A DNA stretch of 64,000 bases from Batillaria attramentaria (GCA_018292915.2 JACVVK020000033.1:1612001-1676000); one strand, 5' to 3'. Positions 27,901 to 40,402 are shown, numbered from the stretch's first letter. The notes: generated by a model from the sequence alone, not told the origin. Numbers and translations are program-made.

Positions 27901-29086
27901 CGCATTCAATGAAAATTTTATCACACCCTGCTGTATGCCTGTCATGCATATTGAGACTTTAAACAGTGTGATGAATGTGTTGCTTCACACTCCTGCCACT
28001 ACTACACTGACATAGTAAATCATGTCGGATAATGTTACCATGCTTTGTTTCTGGAAAGCAGACGTTCCGGGGTGGTGGCAGTCTTCTTTCTTTCTTTCTT
28101 TTGTGGGAGTTGGATTTCTGCAACTGGTTGCTTCAAACTGCGTCAGTCAGTTCAAATGATATTTTATTGTATACTTCATCCAAATCCTTCAGGGTTAATA
28201 CAAACCATTACATATTCAGTGCCCAGCTTTCATTTTTGTTCATTTTTTCTTTTGTTCATGGTTGTTGGAGGTGGTGGTGGGTTTTTTGTGTGTTGTTGTG
28301 TTTATTTTGTTTTGTGATTATGTTTGTTGTTGTTTTTTTAAAGGGGAGGGGGCATTTTTGTATATGATTTTCGCTTGTTTGTTTTTCTCCTTGACAGTAT
28401 GACACTGGCTCACGATAATCCAGCATACACTTGGGCAGGTTAATGCTTTTGGTACATGTATATAGAGTCCTCACCCGTTCCTCTATAGTGTAGTACTGTT
28501 TCATTCTTGAAAGTGTTCTGCCTTCCTGGTTATCATGAGTGGTAGGATCTTTTTTTTTTCTTCTTTTTTAAAAAATTAAATTGCCTTGATGTGCTTTGGA
28601 TCATTGTGTTTGTCAGTACAGGCCATGCCCCTGTGGTGAACTCATTTTCGCAGAAACCACAAATGGAATAAACATAGAACTTGACATAGTGACAAGGGCT
28701 TTCCCAAAATGGCTGCCAGCTGGTGTTAGCCACAAAGTTGACTGACCTTTTCTTGGTTGTCTCCACTTGCACCTTGTGGGTGGTGGAATAGGTTCTATGT
28801 TGTACTGTTACACAACCAGCTTCAGTCACAATGGATGGCTGATGCTTTCAGCATGATTGATTGTGTCTAGATATTGATTTCTCCTCTTGTGTCACTTACT
28901 ATTAAAAATAACGTTTAAAAAACAAAACAAAACAAAAAAACCAACAACAAACCAACAGCAACAAAAACAATTGGTCATTTTCAAAGGAAAGTTCAGTGTA
29001 CTGACTGGAGTGGTTTGTGTGTGCTTGCAGGGTCCAAGAAACATGAGGTGGAGCCACTGATGGCTGACGTGGATGTCCAGTTATAG
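12640..29086 (+). CDS. MFSD14: MFSD14/HIAT1-family major facilitator transporter, complete, 13 exons
   Basis: Membrane transporter of the hippocampus-abundant-transcript (HIAT1/MFSD14A-B) branch of the major facilitator superfamily; the substrate is not established, and family members are multi-pass proteins of intracellular membranes. Exons are 12640-12732, 17616-17711, 19527-19589, 19966-20093, 20549-20663, 21079-21297, 21721-21834, 22021-22092, 22689-22801, 23179-23276, 23604-23779, 24157-24310 and 29031-29086. They sum to 1497 nt (498 codons plus TAG at 29084), close to the 490 residues of vertebrate MFSD14A. Diagnostic stretches are FLEFFAWGLL (TM1), FPKHYFLMNGLIQGVKGLLS, MFS motif A GALSDVWGRK (residues about 105-115), VAVPESLPEK, FLSYLPEAGEYSS, ITGIRGLCNGLGPALFGFIFY-like and PGPPFAFGA. 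Exon 1 is basic (LGKKRKR), like the cytosolic N-terminus of its relatives. Its phase and donor fit exon 2, so I chose this ATG, although exon 1 has little direct homology. Confidence 0.93.
12733..17615 (+). other. MFSD14: MFSD14 intron 1
   Basis: Donor GTAAGT at 12733, acceptor TTTTTCAG ending 17615. Apart from the 408-bp MITE at 16087-16494, I see AT-rich unique sequence, short TACATGTA words and no recognisable exon. Confidence 0.7.
16087..16494. mobile_element. 408-bp MITE with CAGGGT... terminal inverted repeats
   Basis: The left end reads CAGGGTCCATACAGGT and the reverse complement of the right end reads CAGGGTTCATACAGGTT. Inside, AAAAGTCATGGAATTT-like words occur several times on the + strand (around 16119, 16156, 16188 and 16451). 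A CAGGG terminus is common in hAT elements, but no clean 8-bp target duplication is visible. It is non-coding. Similar GTCATGGAA-rich repeats are, from general knowledge, widespread in animal genomes. Confidence 0.6.
17914..19024. mobile_element. Inverted-terminus repeat with TCAAGGTCA ladder, copy A
   Basis: Core ends are GGCTCCCTTGTG (17919-17930) and its exact reverse complement CACAAGGGAGCC (18989-19000); similarity to copy B runs on through CTAGTT at about 19024. Between them come a TCTG/(TG)n run and then about seven degenerate tandem units of roughly 120-170 bp. Each has a CATTTTCTC box, a CAAACTTGGCATGATGATAGACA-like box (given here only in part) and a TGACCTTGAC...AAGGTCAAGGTCA core. 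Cores lie near 18125, 18271, 18418, 18573, 18702, 18834 and 18973. No ORF. It sits in MFSD14 intron 2. Confidence 0.75.
19693..19751. repeat. (TG)n microsatellite
   Basis: About 29 TG units in MFSD14 intron 3, directly after a T-rich run. Confidence 0.95.
22980..23130 (-). mobile_element. tRNA-derived SINE-like fragment
   Basis: The reverse complement reads as a degenerate tRNA: an A-box-like GATCAGTAGAGTAGTGGTAA, an arm, then a B-box-like GGGTTTGTGTCC. The folding is too poor for a working tRNA. It lies in the MFSD14 intron between exons ending 22801 and starting 23179. It looks like a different family from the SINEs at 44.9-58.2 kb. Confidence 0.45.
24796..25930. mobile_element. Inverted-terminus repeat with TCAAGGTCA ladder, copy B
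   Basis: Second copy of the element at 17914-19024, in the same orientation, in MFSD14 intron 12. GGCTCCCTTGTG is at 24801-24812 and CACAAGGGAGCC at 25895-25906. Unit order and sequence are near-identical to copy A with scattered substitutions, and the internal (TG)n at 24863-24923 is longer. The two copies share the outer 3' edge ending CTAGTT and differ in flanking sequence, as expected for separate insertions rather than a segmental duplication. Confidence 0.75.
26294..26317 (+). CDS. MFSD14: Candidate 24-nt cassette microexon of MFSD14
   Basis: Preceded by TGATTCTTCCAG and followed by GTAATA. Both flanking exons break in phase 1 (G|GG), and this segment enters and leaves in the same phase with no stop. 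It would insert EMEIPLTE into the cytosolic tail between the KET end of exon 12 and GSKKHE of the last exon. The length is an exact multiple of three. No homologue is recalled, so this rests only on splice signals and frame. Confidence 0.35.
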
Positions 29087-32000
29087 CAGCGTGTTTTCCA
29101 CTAGTGATTTTACCCTCATTATGTGCTGGTAACTTGTCAGTCTGGATAGACTGGACGATACATGTGACATGCAGTTTTAACATCCTGTGTTGTTTCATAA
29201 AAGGGTTGTCCCCCAGGCCCGGTTCAAGTTGTGTGCTTGCTTTTTTGAAATTCTTTTTGCTGTAGAAATGTTCAGCCCACAAAATTCAAAAGTAAATGCA
29301 ATTCTAAAATTCAGAAACTTAGATTGCTGAGCTGGCCCTTCACATGTGATTGTAATGTGTTCATGTCCAGTGTGTGAGAGAATGCGTATGATTCACGTGA
29401 GCGTGCGTGTTGGGTTTAGCTCGCGGCGCTTTGAGCCACAATTTTGGGATAAAGCACCTATATTAATGCACTACAATGTATTATTATTATTATTATCTTT
29501 TTTCTTTCAAAGGCCTATTGGCTTTCCGTGTTTACAGCACTGCCGATTTCTCTTGCTTAAAATAAATGAAACCTGTGTAAGCAGCTACCTGTACAAGGCA
29601 ACACCCTGATGAAGGAGACCACCAACGTCCCAGCAGTGGGGCCTTTGCCATTGAATAATGACCCTGTGGTGGTGGTCACCTGTGATAAGAGGCCATTTCC
29701 ATTCTGTGGACACCTTGGACATGTTTACCTATATGTAAACTGGTCAGTTTTGCTGTTAACTAGAAATAAACATCTTTGTCAGTTATTTTAGCCACAACTG
29801 ACAGCATTTGTTTATTCTATGTACATCACAGTACTTGTAAAAGTCTTTGTAAATGAGCTGCCTTTCAATTGGAAGAAAAAACAAACAAACAAACAAAAAA
29901 ACTCATTCTTGCAGTGTCAGAGAACTTTTTCTTACTCGCACAATTTTTTCCCTTTAAGCTGGTCGTTAAAACTGCATGTAACAGAGGTGGTGTGCTGAAA
30001 AGGAAAACATGTGTTTGTGACTTACACGAGAACCTTTTCAGTTGTTTAACAAAATATGACACTCATTTTTTCCTCCCTCTGGCATTGACCGTAAGTGGTC
30101 TGTTTTATTCATGTATGTCTTCTGTGAAGTCGGTTTGCACACAAAGCAAATTACATTAACTACTTTGTAATGTGCTGGTTTTGTGTGATTTGGGGCAGTT
30201 GTATATGACTTGCAATTTCGTCAGATCACGCCACTCTGCTTTTCAAATGATGAAGGAATGTGTGTTTGTAACTGATTGAATTTTTTTCCTCTCCCCAATA
30301 CAGTAGCAGTTAACAAGTGTATGATTACATATGTATCTGGCTCAATTGTGATATTATCTTTTTCATTATGGGGTGCATTACTTTTGTCACTGACTGCTGT
30401 GCAGATGTGCAGTGATTTCTTGCAGGGGTGGGAATGAGAGTGCAACTGATCTAGATTGTCCTAGCCTCAGTGCTGCATGTGTATTGTTGATGTAAGCCTT
30501 TTCCACAGGCTGAAACGGACCACAGTGTATGTTGCACTGCCACTGTGAGGAAGTGTGTGTGTGTCCTTCTCTCTGTTGCCTTTTTTTTTCCTTTTTTTCT
30601 GTGGTCACCTTTGTCGAAAAAGGTTAGTCATGGGTACTGAATGATTTGTGTGTAATGTGTGTTTCCTTTGTAGTGTGTGTGTGCGTGTGTGTGTGTGCGC
30701 GTGTGTGTGCGTGTGTGTGTGAGTGTATGTGTGTGTGTGTGTTCTGGCTTTACATCTCAGCCATTAGATTTCTTTCACACTCTTGGGTTTCTCATTTTCG
30801 TTCTGTGGTAGGTGCAGTTTGCAACATGTCTGTGTGTGTATGCATTACCTGTGCTAGATGTTTCCACACGCAACAGACATGCCAGTAATTCAGCAGTAAG
30901 AGGTGGTGGGTGATGTTTGTTTTTTTGTTTTTTTCTTTTAGTCTGTGTCCATTGAAAGATGTTTATTTGCATCAGTACTGGTCTGTGTAATCAGAAAATC
31001 CATGGGAGGGTGCTCCCATACACCTGTTTGAATCCATTCACACGATAATCATGTGTTTGATCTAGTCAATCAGTGATGGTCTGAATTAACTTGATTTCAA
31101 ATGACATAGCATTTTACTTTATATATATTTCTAAGTGGATGCCTCATTTTGTAGTTGTGTAAGTCGTATCTCTTGCAAACATGGTTGTACATTTCCAGTT
31201 TTCTTTGCTTGTTTGTTTGTTTGTTTTTAAAGAAGGGGAGTAAATTAAACAGGAAAATGAAATTTTTTTTGTACAAAAAAAGCAAAGGACATGACGATTG
31301 ATAAGAGTAAATTGCAATTTGTGCTAAGCCTGCAAGATTTCTCCTACATAAATCGGTACATGTAGCTACCTTTGTGCGACACTTTAGCTCCGTTTTACCC
31401 CGGCTGTGCATCATGTTCATGAAGCTGCATCGTTTGAATTTCATTACACATCTTCCAGTGCATAAGCTTATATGGTTTCACCTGTGCATCATCCTTTAAA
31501 AAAAAATAGTTTTAAAAATAGAGAGAGAGAAGCCATTGTGATTTTGTAGGCGTCAATCATGTGGTTGGGTTTTGGGCATACACAGAGCGCTGCATTATCT
31601 TGAGAGCTGTTGCTTCTGTTTGTGTGTGGGCAAGGGATTCATACTTGAGTTGCACCTTTTTCTTGCTCTGTTTCATGCTGGATGATACTACATGTATCAT
31701 TGACTTGAATATTTTCAGCATTTTCACATTATGCGTGGTGACACTGTAACAGTACTTTTTGACTGCTTTAAAGTAATGTTCAAGTTGTGATTGTGATGAG
31801 AGTGCTATTTAAGGGTTTCTGATATATGTTTGTGTTGGTATTGAGGGCTGTGTTGTTGTTTTGTTGGATGGTTGGTCTGGGGTTTGGTGGGGTTTTTTTG
31901 TTTTTGTTTTTTTTTTTGGGGGGGGGGGGTTGTTTTTTTTTTTTTTTTTTTTCTCTTTGCGGAGGGGATGGGCGTGCAGGGGGAGGTGGGAGGGAGGGTC

Positions 32001-33077
32001 GGTGGGAGACGACTTGGGTTTCTAACTTGTTTTTTTTTTTTTTGTTGACTGTTGCTCAGCTTGATTTTAAGTATGATTCTGACTGTTATATTATGGGTCA
32101 AGTGTTTTGTTGTATAAAGTATGTTTCCCTTTCTTCCGGTTTATAGTGGCATTGTGTCAATAGTGTACATGTATTGGACATGTGGTGGAGTTCCGAGGTG
32201 TTTCTTTTTTTCTTTTGCAAGGGGACCAATAACTGAATGATTTTGAAATAATGGCATCTTCAGAAAGAAACTATGGGATAGGGCAGAGATGAGATTCCTG
32301 GGAGATGCAGATGCTTTATCATTGAATGGAGATCTTTGTGTATGGCATTATAAAGCACTTTTTTTTTTCCTTTTCTTTTTTTGTGTGCATTCATCATAAG
32401 ATCGTGGTGCTCTCCCCTGGATCATAGGTTTATTTTTGCATGTATTCGCATACAATGTATGTACATGGTGGCTCGTGTAAGACTGTTTACATGTAGTAAA
32501 GTTTGTTTGCTGAGATTATAGGTACTGTATTATATGCCAAAATTCCAGCATCATAGTATATGTTTAGGTAAGCTCCTAAACCTCGTTCAGTCAATAGTTA
32601 ATTTTGTAAAATGCTTTTGTGCCTTGGCCTCACAACATGATTCTTGCTTTCAATGCTTATAATTGTCAGCCCATCAGTATTGTGATTCAGATTTCTCTGC
32701 AGACCATGTTCCTGAACCCACACAGATAGATGTGAGATCATTTGACCTCTCATGTAGTTATCAGCAGCACAAAGTATCACTGATCTCTTCTTTTTTCCCC
32801 TGTAATTCCCCTTTTCCCCCTTCCAATGCCCAGCTGCGAGTGAAACGTTTGTTCTGACTTTTACCCCACATTTGATATCATCCTGCACAGCAACCAAACT
32901 GACTTCACTTGAAATACTCTCAAAGTCAAATACTGCTCTGGTCGACTGAACCAAATCGGGAAGACGAAGTTACATGTACTACAATTTAGACTTGTGGCCA
33001 GTGCGACAAAAGTGCTGGTTTGCCATTTTCTTCTCTCTATTCCCCTTTTCCCCCCACCTCCTCCTCAAACCCTGTCC

Positions 33078-33113
<36 letters not shown>

Positions 33114-34689
33114 ACGATTGGTTTGATCAAGAGGTTGGTCATGATAGTGGAAAGAGAAGAGACAACTATTTTTTCGTTTGAAATATATATAGTATTAAAG
33201 AATACTAGAACCTGCTGCTTATGTCTTCCAAACATAATTCACTCCAGCTTCTTTGTTGTCTGTTATCATGCTTTCTTAGATACATTTGCATGTACGGGAT
33301 GCTTGCCTTAGTATGTTGAAGACAGATCTTATCACAACAGTCCCACAACCTTCTGTTCTTCAAGCATTAAAAGAAACAGGGTATTTATTACAGTTATTAT
33401 TAGTTTGTGAGGGGAAACCCTCTTTCATCTTATGTGAGTTGTACATAATGTTGGTTGTGTTTTTCATCTGCTTAAGGGTTTGTGATGGTTCCTTTTGTGT
33501 GCTTGCGTGTGTGTGTGTGTTTTTTCTGTAATAAGTTGTGTCCATCTGTTACAAAATTATGGCTATTCCTTGTTTGGTGGAAGATGAGCAAAAATAATTT
33601 TGTATTTCTGTGTTTTGGGTCATAACTTTTGGTAATCTTCACAAGCTTCATGTTTTCGGTCAAAGGGAAGGCGTTGTGCCTTGTGTCTTTGGGTGTACAA
33701 GTGAAAGCCCTGCTCTACCGAAGATTGTAAATTTGTTTTTATAGTTCTCATCTGAACTACTGATATTAGGACCGTTTATGTCTCGCTCTTTGTCTTTGTA
33801 ATGTGCTCTTCTTTTTCTTTTTTTTCTTTTTCTTTTTTTAACCTGCTTTGTATCTGATTCAGTGTATCGACTAGTATCGACTTGATTACTCCCATGCTCA
33901 TTTTGATTATGTGTATCGAAGATGGAGATGTACCTTGTGCCTGTAAATGAAATGGGGTGGAAACTGTGATTTTTAAGTGGAACCAGTGGTCCCAAAACAT
34001 GTTTCGTTCACTTCAATGCTAATGTACCATCTAGTGAAAAAAAGGTGTCTAAGTGCTTGTTAAACGCATGGTGCTTAGGCCCTTTTACCAAACGACAGAA
34101 TGGTAGTGTGTATCTGTTGTTTCATAATAATACAGAAATTTCATTAAAAAATGAAAAGGAAATGATGATTCCAAGCAAAGGCATCGATTTTATGGTTACG
34201 TCCACTTCATTGTTCATCAGCTGGTGTTGGTGTTTTGTCACCATTTTCCCCTGGTTAACATAAATCTAGTGACCAGTATTTGGGATATGGATAACTGTAT
34301 TGCACACAGATCATGGGTCCAAGTCAAGTCGGATCTGTGATCACAGCCATTATTTCACCGTGATCTCCCAAGCAAGCACACGTGTGCACACATGCACGCA
34401 TTAACACACACACAGATGCACCACATGCCCGTGCTCACAGTGAAGTGTTAACACATTTACAAAGTCAGTGAATATCATACATCTATGACTTGCCTGCTGT
34501 TTCATTTGTTGTGTTCAGTCAGAACTTTTAACCCTCTGATGCTGTTTGAAAGAGTGATGTATATATGGGGGGGTTGCTTGGGGTGTGTATGTGCTTGTTA
34601 TGATGATCATTTGGATGCTGTCTTGTTTATGGTCTCTGTCATTTCTCTGTTTCACCTTCAATAAATCAAAACACGAGATTTTATGCTTG
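29087..34689 (+). other. MFSD14: MFSD14 3' UTR and downstream sequence
   Basis: No ORF with recognisable homology over 5.6 kb. AATAAA hexamers occur at 29561-29566, 29765-29770 and 34660-34665, so the 3' UTR could be about 0.5-0.7 kb or, if the last is used, 5.6 kb. It holds a compound (TG)n/(CG) stretch at 30675-30741, T-to-G homopolymers at 31907-31929 and a C-to-A one at 33080-33110. Confidence 0.5.
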
Positions 34690-37160
34690 TTTTTTTTTGT
34701 TTTTGTTTTTTTATTAAGACATTTTTAACGTTGTTTTGGCAAATCTCCTTTTTAACAAGCATACACAATACAATACAGTACACTACTCATCACAATACAG
34801 TATATGTAAAAAGGAAGGAAAGAAAACAACAACAACAAAAACAAACGTGTTGAATACATCCCTAAGTAGGTCATGAAGATATATGTAAATAAATAAAGTA
34901 AATAAATAAGTAAATAAATAAATAAAGGTACAAACACATACACAATAACAGGAAACACGGTAACCATCCAAAGCTGGGCAAGGGGAAGGAGACACATACA
35001 TATACATAGGGCAACAGAGAGTAGAGTAGAGAGTAGAGGCAAATAAGAAAGGGGGAGAGATAGACCGAGTATAGGAGTGAGAGAAAGGAAATCTATTTAT
35101 TGAATAGTGGTGCATACTGCGTCCATTCATCCACTGGCTTCAGGCTAGAAAACCTGGAGTATTTCTCATCTATAAATTTTTGTTTTGCTGATTCCACGTA
35201 ACAGATGGCTGGAAGACGTCCATTCAACTTAGATTTATAAATATGAAACTTAACAATAAGAGGATATCATACACACAGTCTGATTTAATACCATCCTGCA
35301 CGCCCATGAGAACAAACTGTTTAGAGAGCCGTATACTGCCAAGATGAGAGGAAGACTCTTTCAAGCCATGCCATCCAGTTTGACCAAAACTTTTGCACAT
35401 GAGGACAGCTCCAAAACAGATGCTCTATGGTTTCAACATCCGACTGGCAGAATGTACATAAGTCTGTATCTTTTAATTTGCGGATATTTAGAAAACGGTT
35501 GGTAGGAAGTAATCTGTATAATAAACATGTCTGGAACCATCTAAGCTTTGTGTCCCCTGATTTATGCAGACAGTGAAACACATTTTTCCAGTTAACAGAT
35601 TGATTGAGCTTAGTTTCCCATTTCAACAATGTTTCTGGGACTCTACCATCGTTAACAAGCATAGGGTAGGTGAGTTTGGAACTTTTCATAGTGCTAAGTA
35701 TCGCTGTCCAAGGTTTAATATGATCACTTCGTTTTACCACGCCGGTTGAACTCAAGTTCATCCGTTTTTGGTAGCTTTTGATGCTGCTAATTACACCCAT
35801 ATATTCCAGATAGTTAGTATTTATTCCTGGGTACATGGTGGCAAACTCCTGGAATGTAAGATAATCACCACTGTCTTTGAGTAACTGGTGAATGAAGTAT
35901 ATCTCTCCAGTCTCCCACCGCTTTAAGCAGATATATTTTTTGTTTCTAACAATGTTGGGATTAAAGTGTATAGGTTGGCAGACGAACTCGGTATAGGTCA
36001 CTGGCTGTATTATATTAAGGATCTCTTTTAAATGCACCAGTACATCTTGCCAAAATGGGTTATCAATGCACCGAACTAGCTCTTCGGCTAGGCGTGAGCC
36101 AAATTGTGGAAGAACAAGAAGTCTTGGACACATTGACAATATAATGTTTTTCCATTTTCCCCTACTAACCAAAAGTTTCGATAACCAAGACAGTTTTAAC
36201 GATTTCACAAAAGCTGAAACGTTTAACATTTTTAACCCTCCCTCTGTGTAGCTTTTGTAGACTGTTTTCCTTTTTATTTTATCCTGTTTATTGTCCCATA
36301 GAAAACTGTTAATGTCTGCTTGTAATTCATTTATAAATTTCACCGGGGGACCAGGGACATTGAGGATTAAATGAACAATTTTAGATGTAATTAATGTTTT
36401 AATAACTGTGATTTTGCCGAATGGGGTCAAGTCGCGTTTGGACCAGACTTTCATGAGTCTTCTCATTTCCTCTAATTTATCTCTATAGTTTAAATCTGGG
36501 ATCCGCCTGGTATCTGTTGAGAATATTATTCCTAGACTTCTGAAGATACCTGGATTCCAAACGAAATCCAACCCTCGTAAATATCTTCTGGGTGAGTTTT
36601 TCATGGATCCTATCCAAACAATTTGGGTTTTTTCTATATTGATCTTTAAACCGGATGCTAATTCAAAAAAGTTTAAGATTTCTATGGCTTTTGAGAAAGA
36701 TTATTCGGAACCGTCAAGGAAGAGAGACGTGTCGTCTGCAAACTGCGATATAAGATAATCCTCATTATCCATTTAATGCCTTTTATTTCTTTGTTTTGTC
36801 TAAATTTAATAGCAAGAATTTCAGCACATATCAGGTAGATGTAGGGGGACAAAGGGTCCCCTTGACGGACGCCTCTGTAGATATTGAACCATTCAGACAG
36901 TTGCCCATTTACTAATACAGCTGACATAATATCTTTATAAAATGTTTGTATCCAATGTTTTATGTCCGGACCGAAATTGAAAAATTCGAACGATTTATAT
37001 ATGAAAGACCACGCTATACTGTCAAATGCCTTTTCAAAATCGATAAGTATCAACATTCCAGGTATTTGCTCTTTTTCTGTGTAGCACAGTATGTCATAGA
37101 GAATTTTATGCTTGTCTTTGTGAAAGTGATTTATGTTTGCTGCTGCAGAATCCAATCTAG
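34690..37160 (-). pseudogene. 5'-truncated, frame-broken L1/Tx1-like LINE (reverse transcriptase fragment)
   Basis: Non-LTR retrotransposon ORF2 remnant on the - strand. 37155 down to about 36768 encodes the palm of the reverse transcriptase (LILIDFEKAFDS, GVRQGDPLSPY). The catalytic FADD box is intact but in the next frame, at about 36727-36738. There is a frameshift near 36768 and an in-frame TAA near 36699. 36604-35321 encodes the thumb and C-terminal region (SLGIIFSTD, FLWDNKQ, the zinc-finger-like CTFCQSDVETIEHLFWSCP). Two more frame changes near 35330 and 35256 lead to the original C-terminus, stopping at 35093-35095. The endonuclease and ORF1 are absent. T-rich sequence at 34687-34715 fits an antisense poly(A) tail. 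It cannot be mobile. Confidence 0.88.
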
Positions 37161-40100
37161 TGTACTTTTGTTGTTGTTGCTAAGAATGAGAAGATGTGCT
37201 CGTACAGGATGAGATTGTCGTCCATATATTCCACAGGTGCGCGCACACCCATACACACAAAATGTATACACACACACATACACTGAGTGAGAAAGACGTA
37301 ATTTACATACATGTAGTCCTTTTCATTATGACCTGCTTTACTACTGCCTTTGTCTTTGCCAACATATCCTGAAGTCAACTTTCCTCCCTTTCCGTTCTTG
37401 GTTTGATTTCTTGTGTGTTTATTTTCAGAACTGATTGTCTCAAAATACAAATACATCCTTTGTCAAGATAAAGAACATCATTGTGCATGGGAGTATGTTC
37501 ATTCATTTCCAATGTGAGTGACCACTTTGGCAGTTAACCCCAGCAGGGCAGTTAGACTTACCCGGTGAAACAAAACAAGATAACAATATTACATGTTCAT
37601 GCTGAATATTACATGAAAATTATACACAGCCCCAAAGATCGCACGGTAACCGGTCAATCGTCATTTGGTAAAACGGCATAAACGCCATGGATTTTATAGG
37701 CACTTTGGGCTTCCTTCCATCTGACGGTAGAGATGTCGCGGCAACTGCACAGTTGGCCGAAAATAACGCAGGCCCTAGGGACAGAAATTTATACATATTG
37801 CAGGGCAAATGACAGCTCTAAAATTGCCTCCTGGCATTTTCTCTCATTTTGATGCCGCCACAAACGCCCAGAGGGCAGTCGATGATTGCGACACTCTCTA
37901 GCATAAAAGAGGGCTAAAAATCTACGTTTCCTGTTGGTAATTTGGCACGATGAATCTGACCTTTTTACTTTGTGACCCATTGCTTCCGATCGTAACAGGG
38001 ACGCTTGCTTGGAGAGAAAGAACATCTTGGTGAAGTTTAGAAGCACCAGCAAACGTACTTTCGTTTCCGTTCCGCTCAGATCAGGGACAGACCGAAATAA
38101 CTATGATAGTGATAGTATAATGTGAATAATATTATTTCAATCGCGATCATTTTCTTCGTTTGTCAGTAGAGCACAAGAAATCAGGACATTTACACCCACA
38201 AACCTTGGATGAAACGAAACCATTTGGTGCTTCTAAAGCTCACTAAAAAAAAAAAAAAAAGTCGGCTGTCGATTCGGGGTCACTTCGGTTCAGTTCAGGA
38301 TGACATCGGTCCACGATGCGTTCATGAAATCTCATACATCATACCGTAGAGCCTTTGCTCGCCGGCGACCACCCCCGCCACCCCACCCCGAAAACCCCAG
38401 TCCTATGTTTGCTCAGTGGTTCAAGTCACGTACAAAGCCCCTCCTACTTCTATGTTCTTGCAAAACGAATGTGCACTGTTTGTTCTTGTTGTTTGTGGTG
38501 GTGGTGAGGTGTTGGGTTTTTTGTTATTGTTAGTGTTTGTTTTGGCTTTATTTTGTGTTTTGGTTCTTGTTTTTTGCCGGTTTTGTTGTTGTTTTTTTGT
38601 TTTGTTTTGTTTTTGTTTTTCATTTGTGTTGTTTGTGTTCTGCTGTTGTTGGGGGTGTTTTTGTTGTTGTTTTGGAGGGGGTGTTGTTGTTTTGTTTTGG
38701 TTTTCAAGGGTTTTCTGGGTTTTTTTTTTTCTTCTTTACATCATACGTATAGGTACATCAGGGCGGCCGGTATCAGACTGGTCAAAGCTATGGGGGACTG
38801 ACTGTTTTGGCAACATGCAGTCTATTGCGGGCTTTTGTTTTCAGTTTTGCGGTGTCTCCGTCTGTGGACACTTCTGGCTGCATGGGAGACTGTTGCATCA
38901 TTCGACGGTTGCTTTTTTTGCTTCTTGCTCTTTTAACTCGCATGCACTACCATAGCGCATCAGTCTACACTGTTTTAAAAGAATGCACCGCAAACCAAGT
39001 ACGCTACATGTTTACTAGTTACAAAAGTGTGCGCATGTATACTCTGCTTTTTAAGTTCCATGTACAGACCACCGCAAATCCACATCCGATAGTTGTCCAC
39101 AAAGTGGCCCAGTGCAACAAACACAGAATTCACTTATCTTTCCACACGTTCTCACTACAGATAGGACTGGTCTGACATGCACTGTGAAAGTGAGAAAGGG
39201 GCATTCAATCACAGTTTAAAACAGGTTTATAACCCGGGTAAGCGCTGACTCACTGCAAATTGAATGCGTGGGCAGTAGAACTATGTACTATGCTGGCTGG
39301 TCCTGTGTCCCCGGCTGAGGCCTCGTCTCTCCTCTCACAAAAAAGGCCACCCAGTCTGAGTCAAACCGGCTTTTTTTTCCTTTTTTTTTGGGGGGGGGGG
39401 GGGGTTGTTACACTCTCCACATAGTTCTCTGTGATCAGAATATGTAACGCTCGTTAAAGAGAAGAAGGTAAAATATGGCTCGGAATTTGGCTTTAGCGTT
39501 GAGGCGGTGGGTCAGTGGTAGCAAAGCTAACACGGTACAGTGACGCATGCACACGAGCAATGTTGGTGTACCTGACAGGATTACAAAGTACCCAGTCGTA
39601 AAAAAAAAAAAAAAAAAAGCACTTGGGTGGGGTACGGGGTGGACTCCCTTTTCTCCCCTTTCTTTCTTGGCTTGGCTTGGCTTTTTTGTTTTTTGGGTTT
39701 TTTTTTTTTCACCAGCGCGCGACAATCCAAAATAAAGTCTTGACAACTTCATCGGCCGACAGCTCGATCAAATAAACTACATGTGAAAGCAAAGTATACA
39801 AACATGACGTTGCTCTTTGTCTCTCTTTCTCTGTCCGGCTGTCTGTCTCTTCGTTTTTGTTTCTTTGCTAGTTTTTATTTGTACTTTTTGTGTGTGTTTT
39901 TGTTTATCGCCTCTTCTTCTTGTTTTTTTTTTTTTTTTTCCATGTATAGCACGTTGTGAACCGTCACCATGTAAAACTGAAACAAGATTACAGCAATTAC
40001 AAGTGTCACTGCCATGAATAAAATCTTTCTGTTCGGCGTCACCGCGACCGGTTTTCACCTCGCTGGATTTGTTCTGCTGTGTGATTTGTCATTGTTAACA

Positions 40101-40324
40101 ATTATGTCAGCCGGCTCTTGGAGCTTTGACACGCAGAGACAGACAAAAAAGGCGATGACACATTGCCTCATCATAACAGGCAATATAATGGACATCTGCC
40201 GTGCCGGGCATCAGTCGCTCCTGGGAAGTCTTAATGATGGATGGTGTATTTAAAAGTTTTGGAGCATCGTCACTTTAAAGCAGCATGCAAAAGAGATGCA
40301 GATGAGTAGCTCTCAGTGAAACAT

Positions 40325-40400
<76 letters not shown>
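40325..40400. repeat. (TG)n microsatellite followed by poly(G)
   Basis: About 38 TG units ending in a G run at 40401-40416. Confidence 0.95.

Positions 40401-40402
<2 letters not shown>

Larger units (their letters stand above)
24311..29030 (+). other. MFSD14: MFSD14 intron 12 (largest distal intron)
   Basis: Donor GTAAGA at 24311, acceptor TGCTTGCAG ending 29030. It contains a G-run near 24710-24728, repeat copy B and the 24-nt microexon candidate at 26294-26317. The rest is AT-rich with no recognisable coding sequence. Confidence 0.7.

Noticed and set aside
37789..38052. 87-codon ORF on the - strand in CpG-rich sequence.
   Set aside because: No homology and no neighbouring exon; CpG-rich unique DNA can stay open by chance at this length.
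38416..38955. 179-codon ORF on the + strand.
   Set aside because: It is a translation of T/G-rich low-complexity DNA (runs of Phe, Val, Cys, Leu) with no start context, splice site or homology.
40014..40253. 79-codon ORF beginning MNKIFLFGVTATGF with a hydrophobic start.
   Set aside because: Looks superficially like a signal peptide, but no splice signals, homology or second exon could be tied to it.
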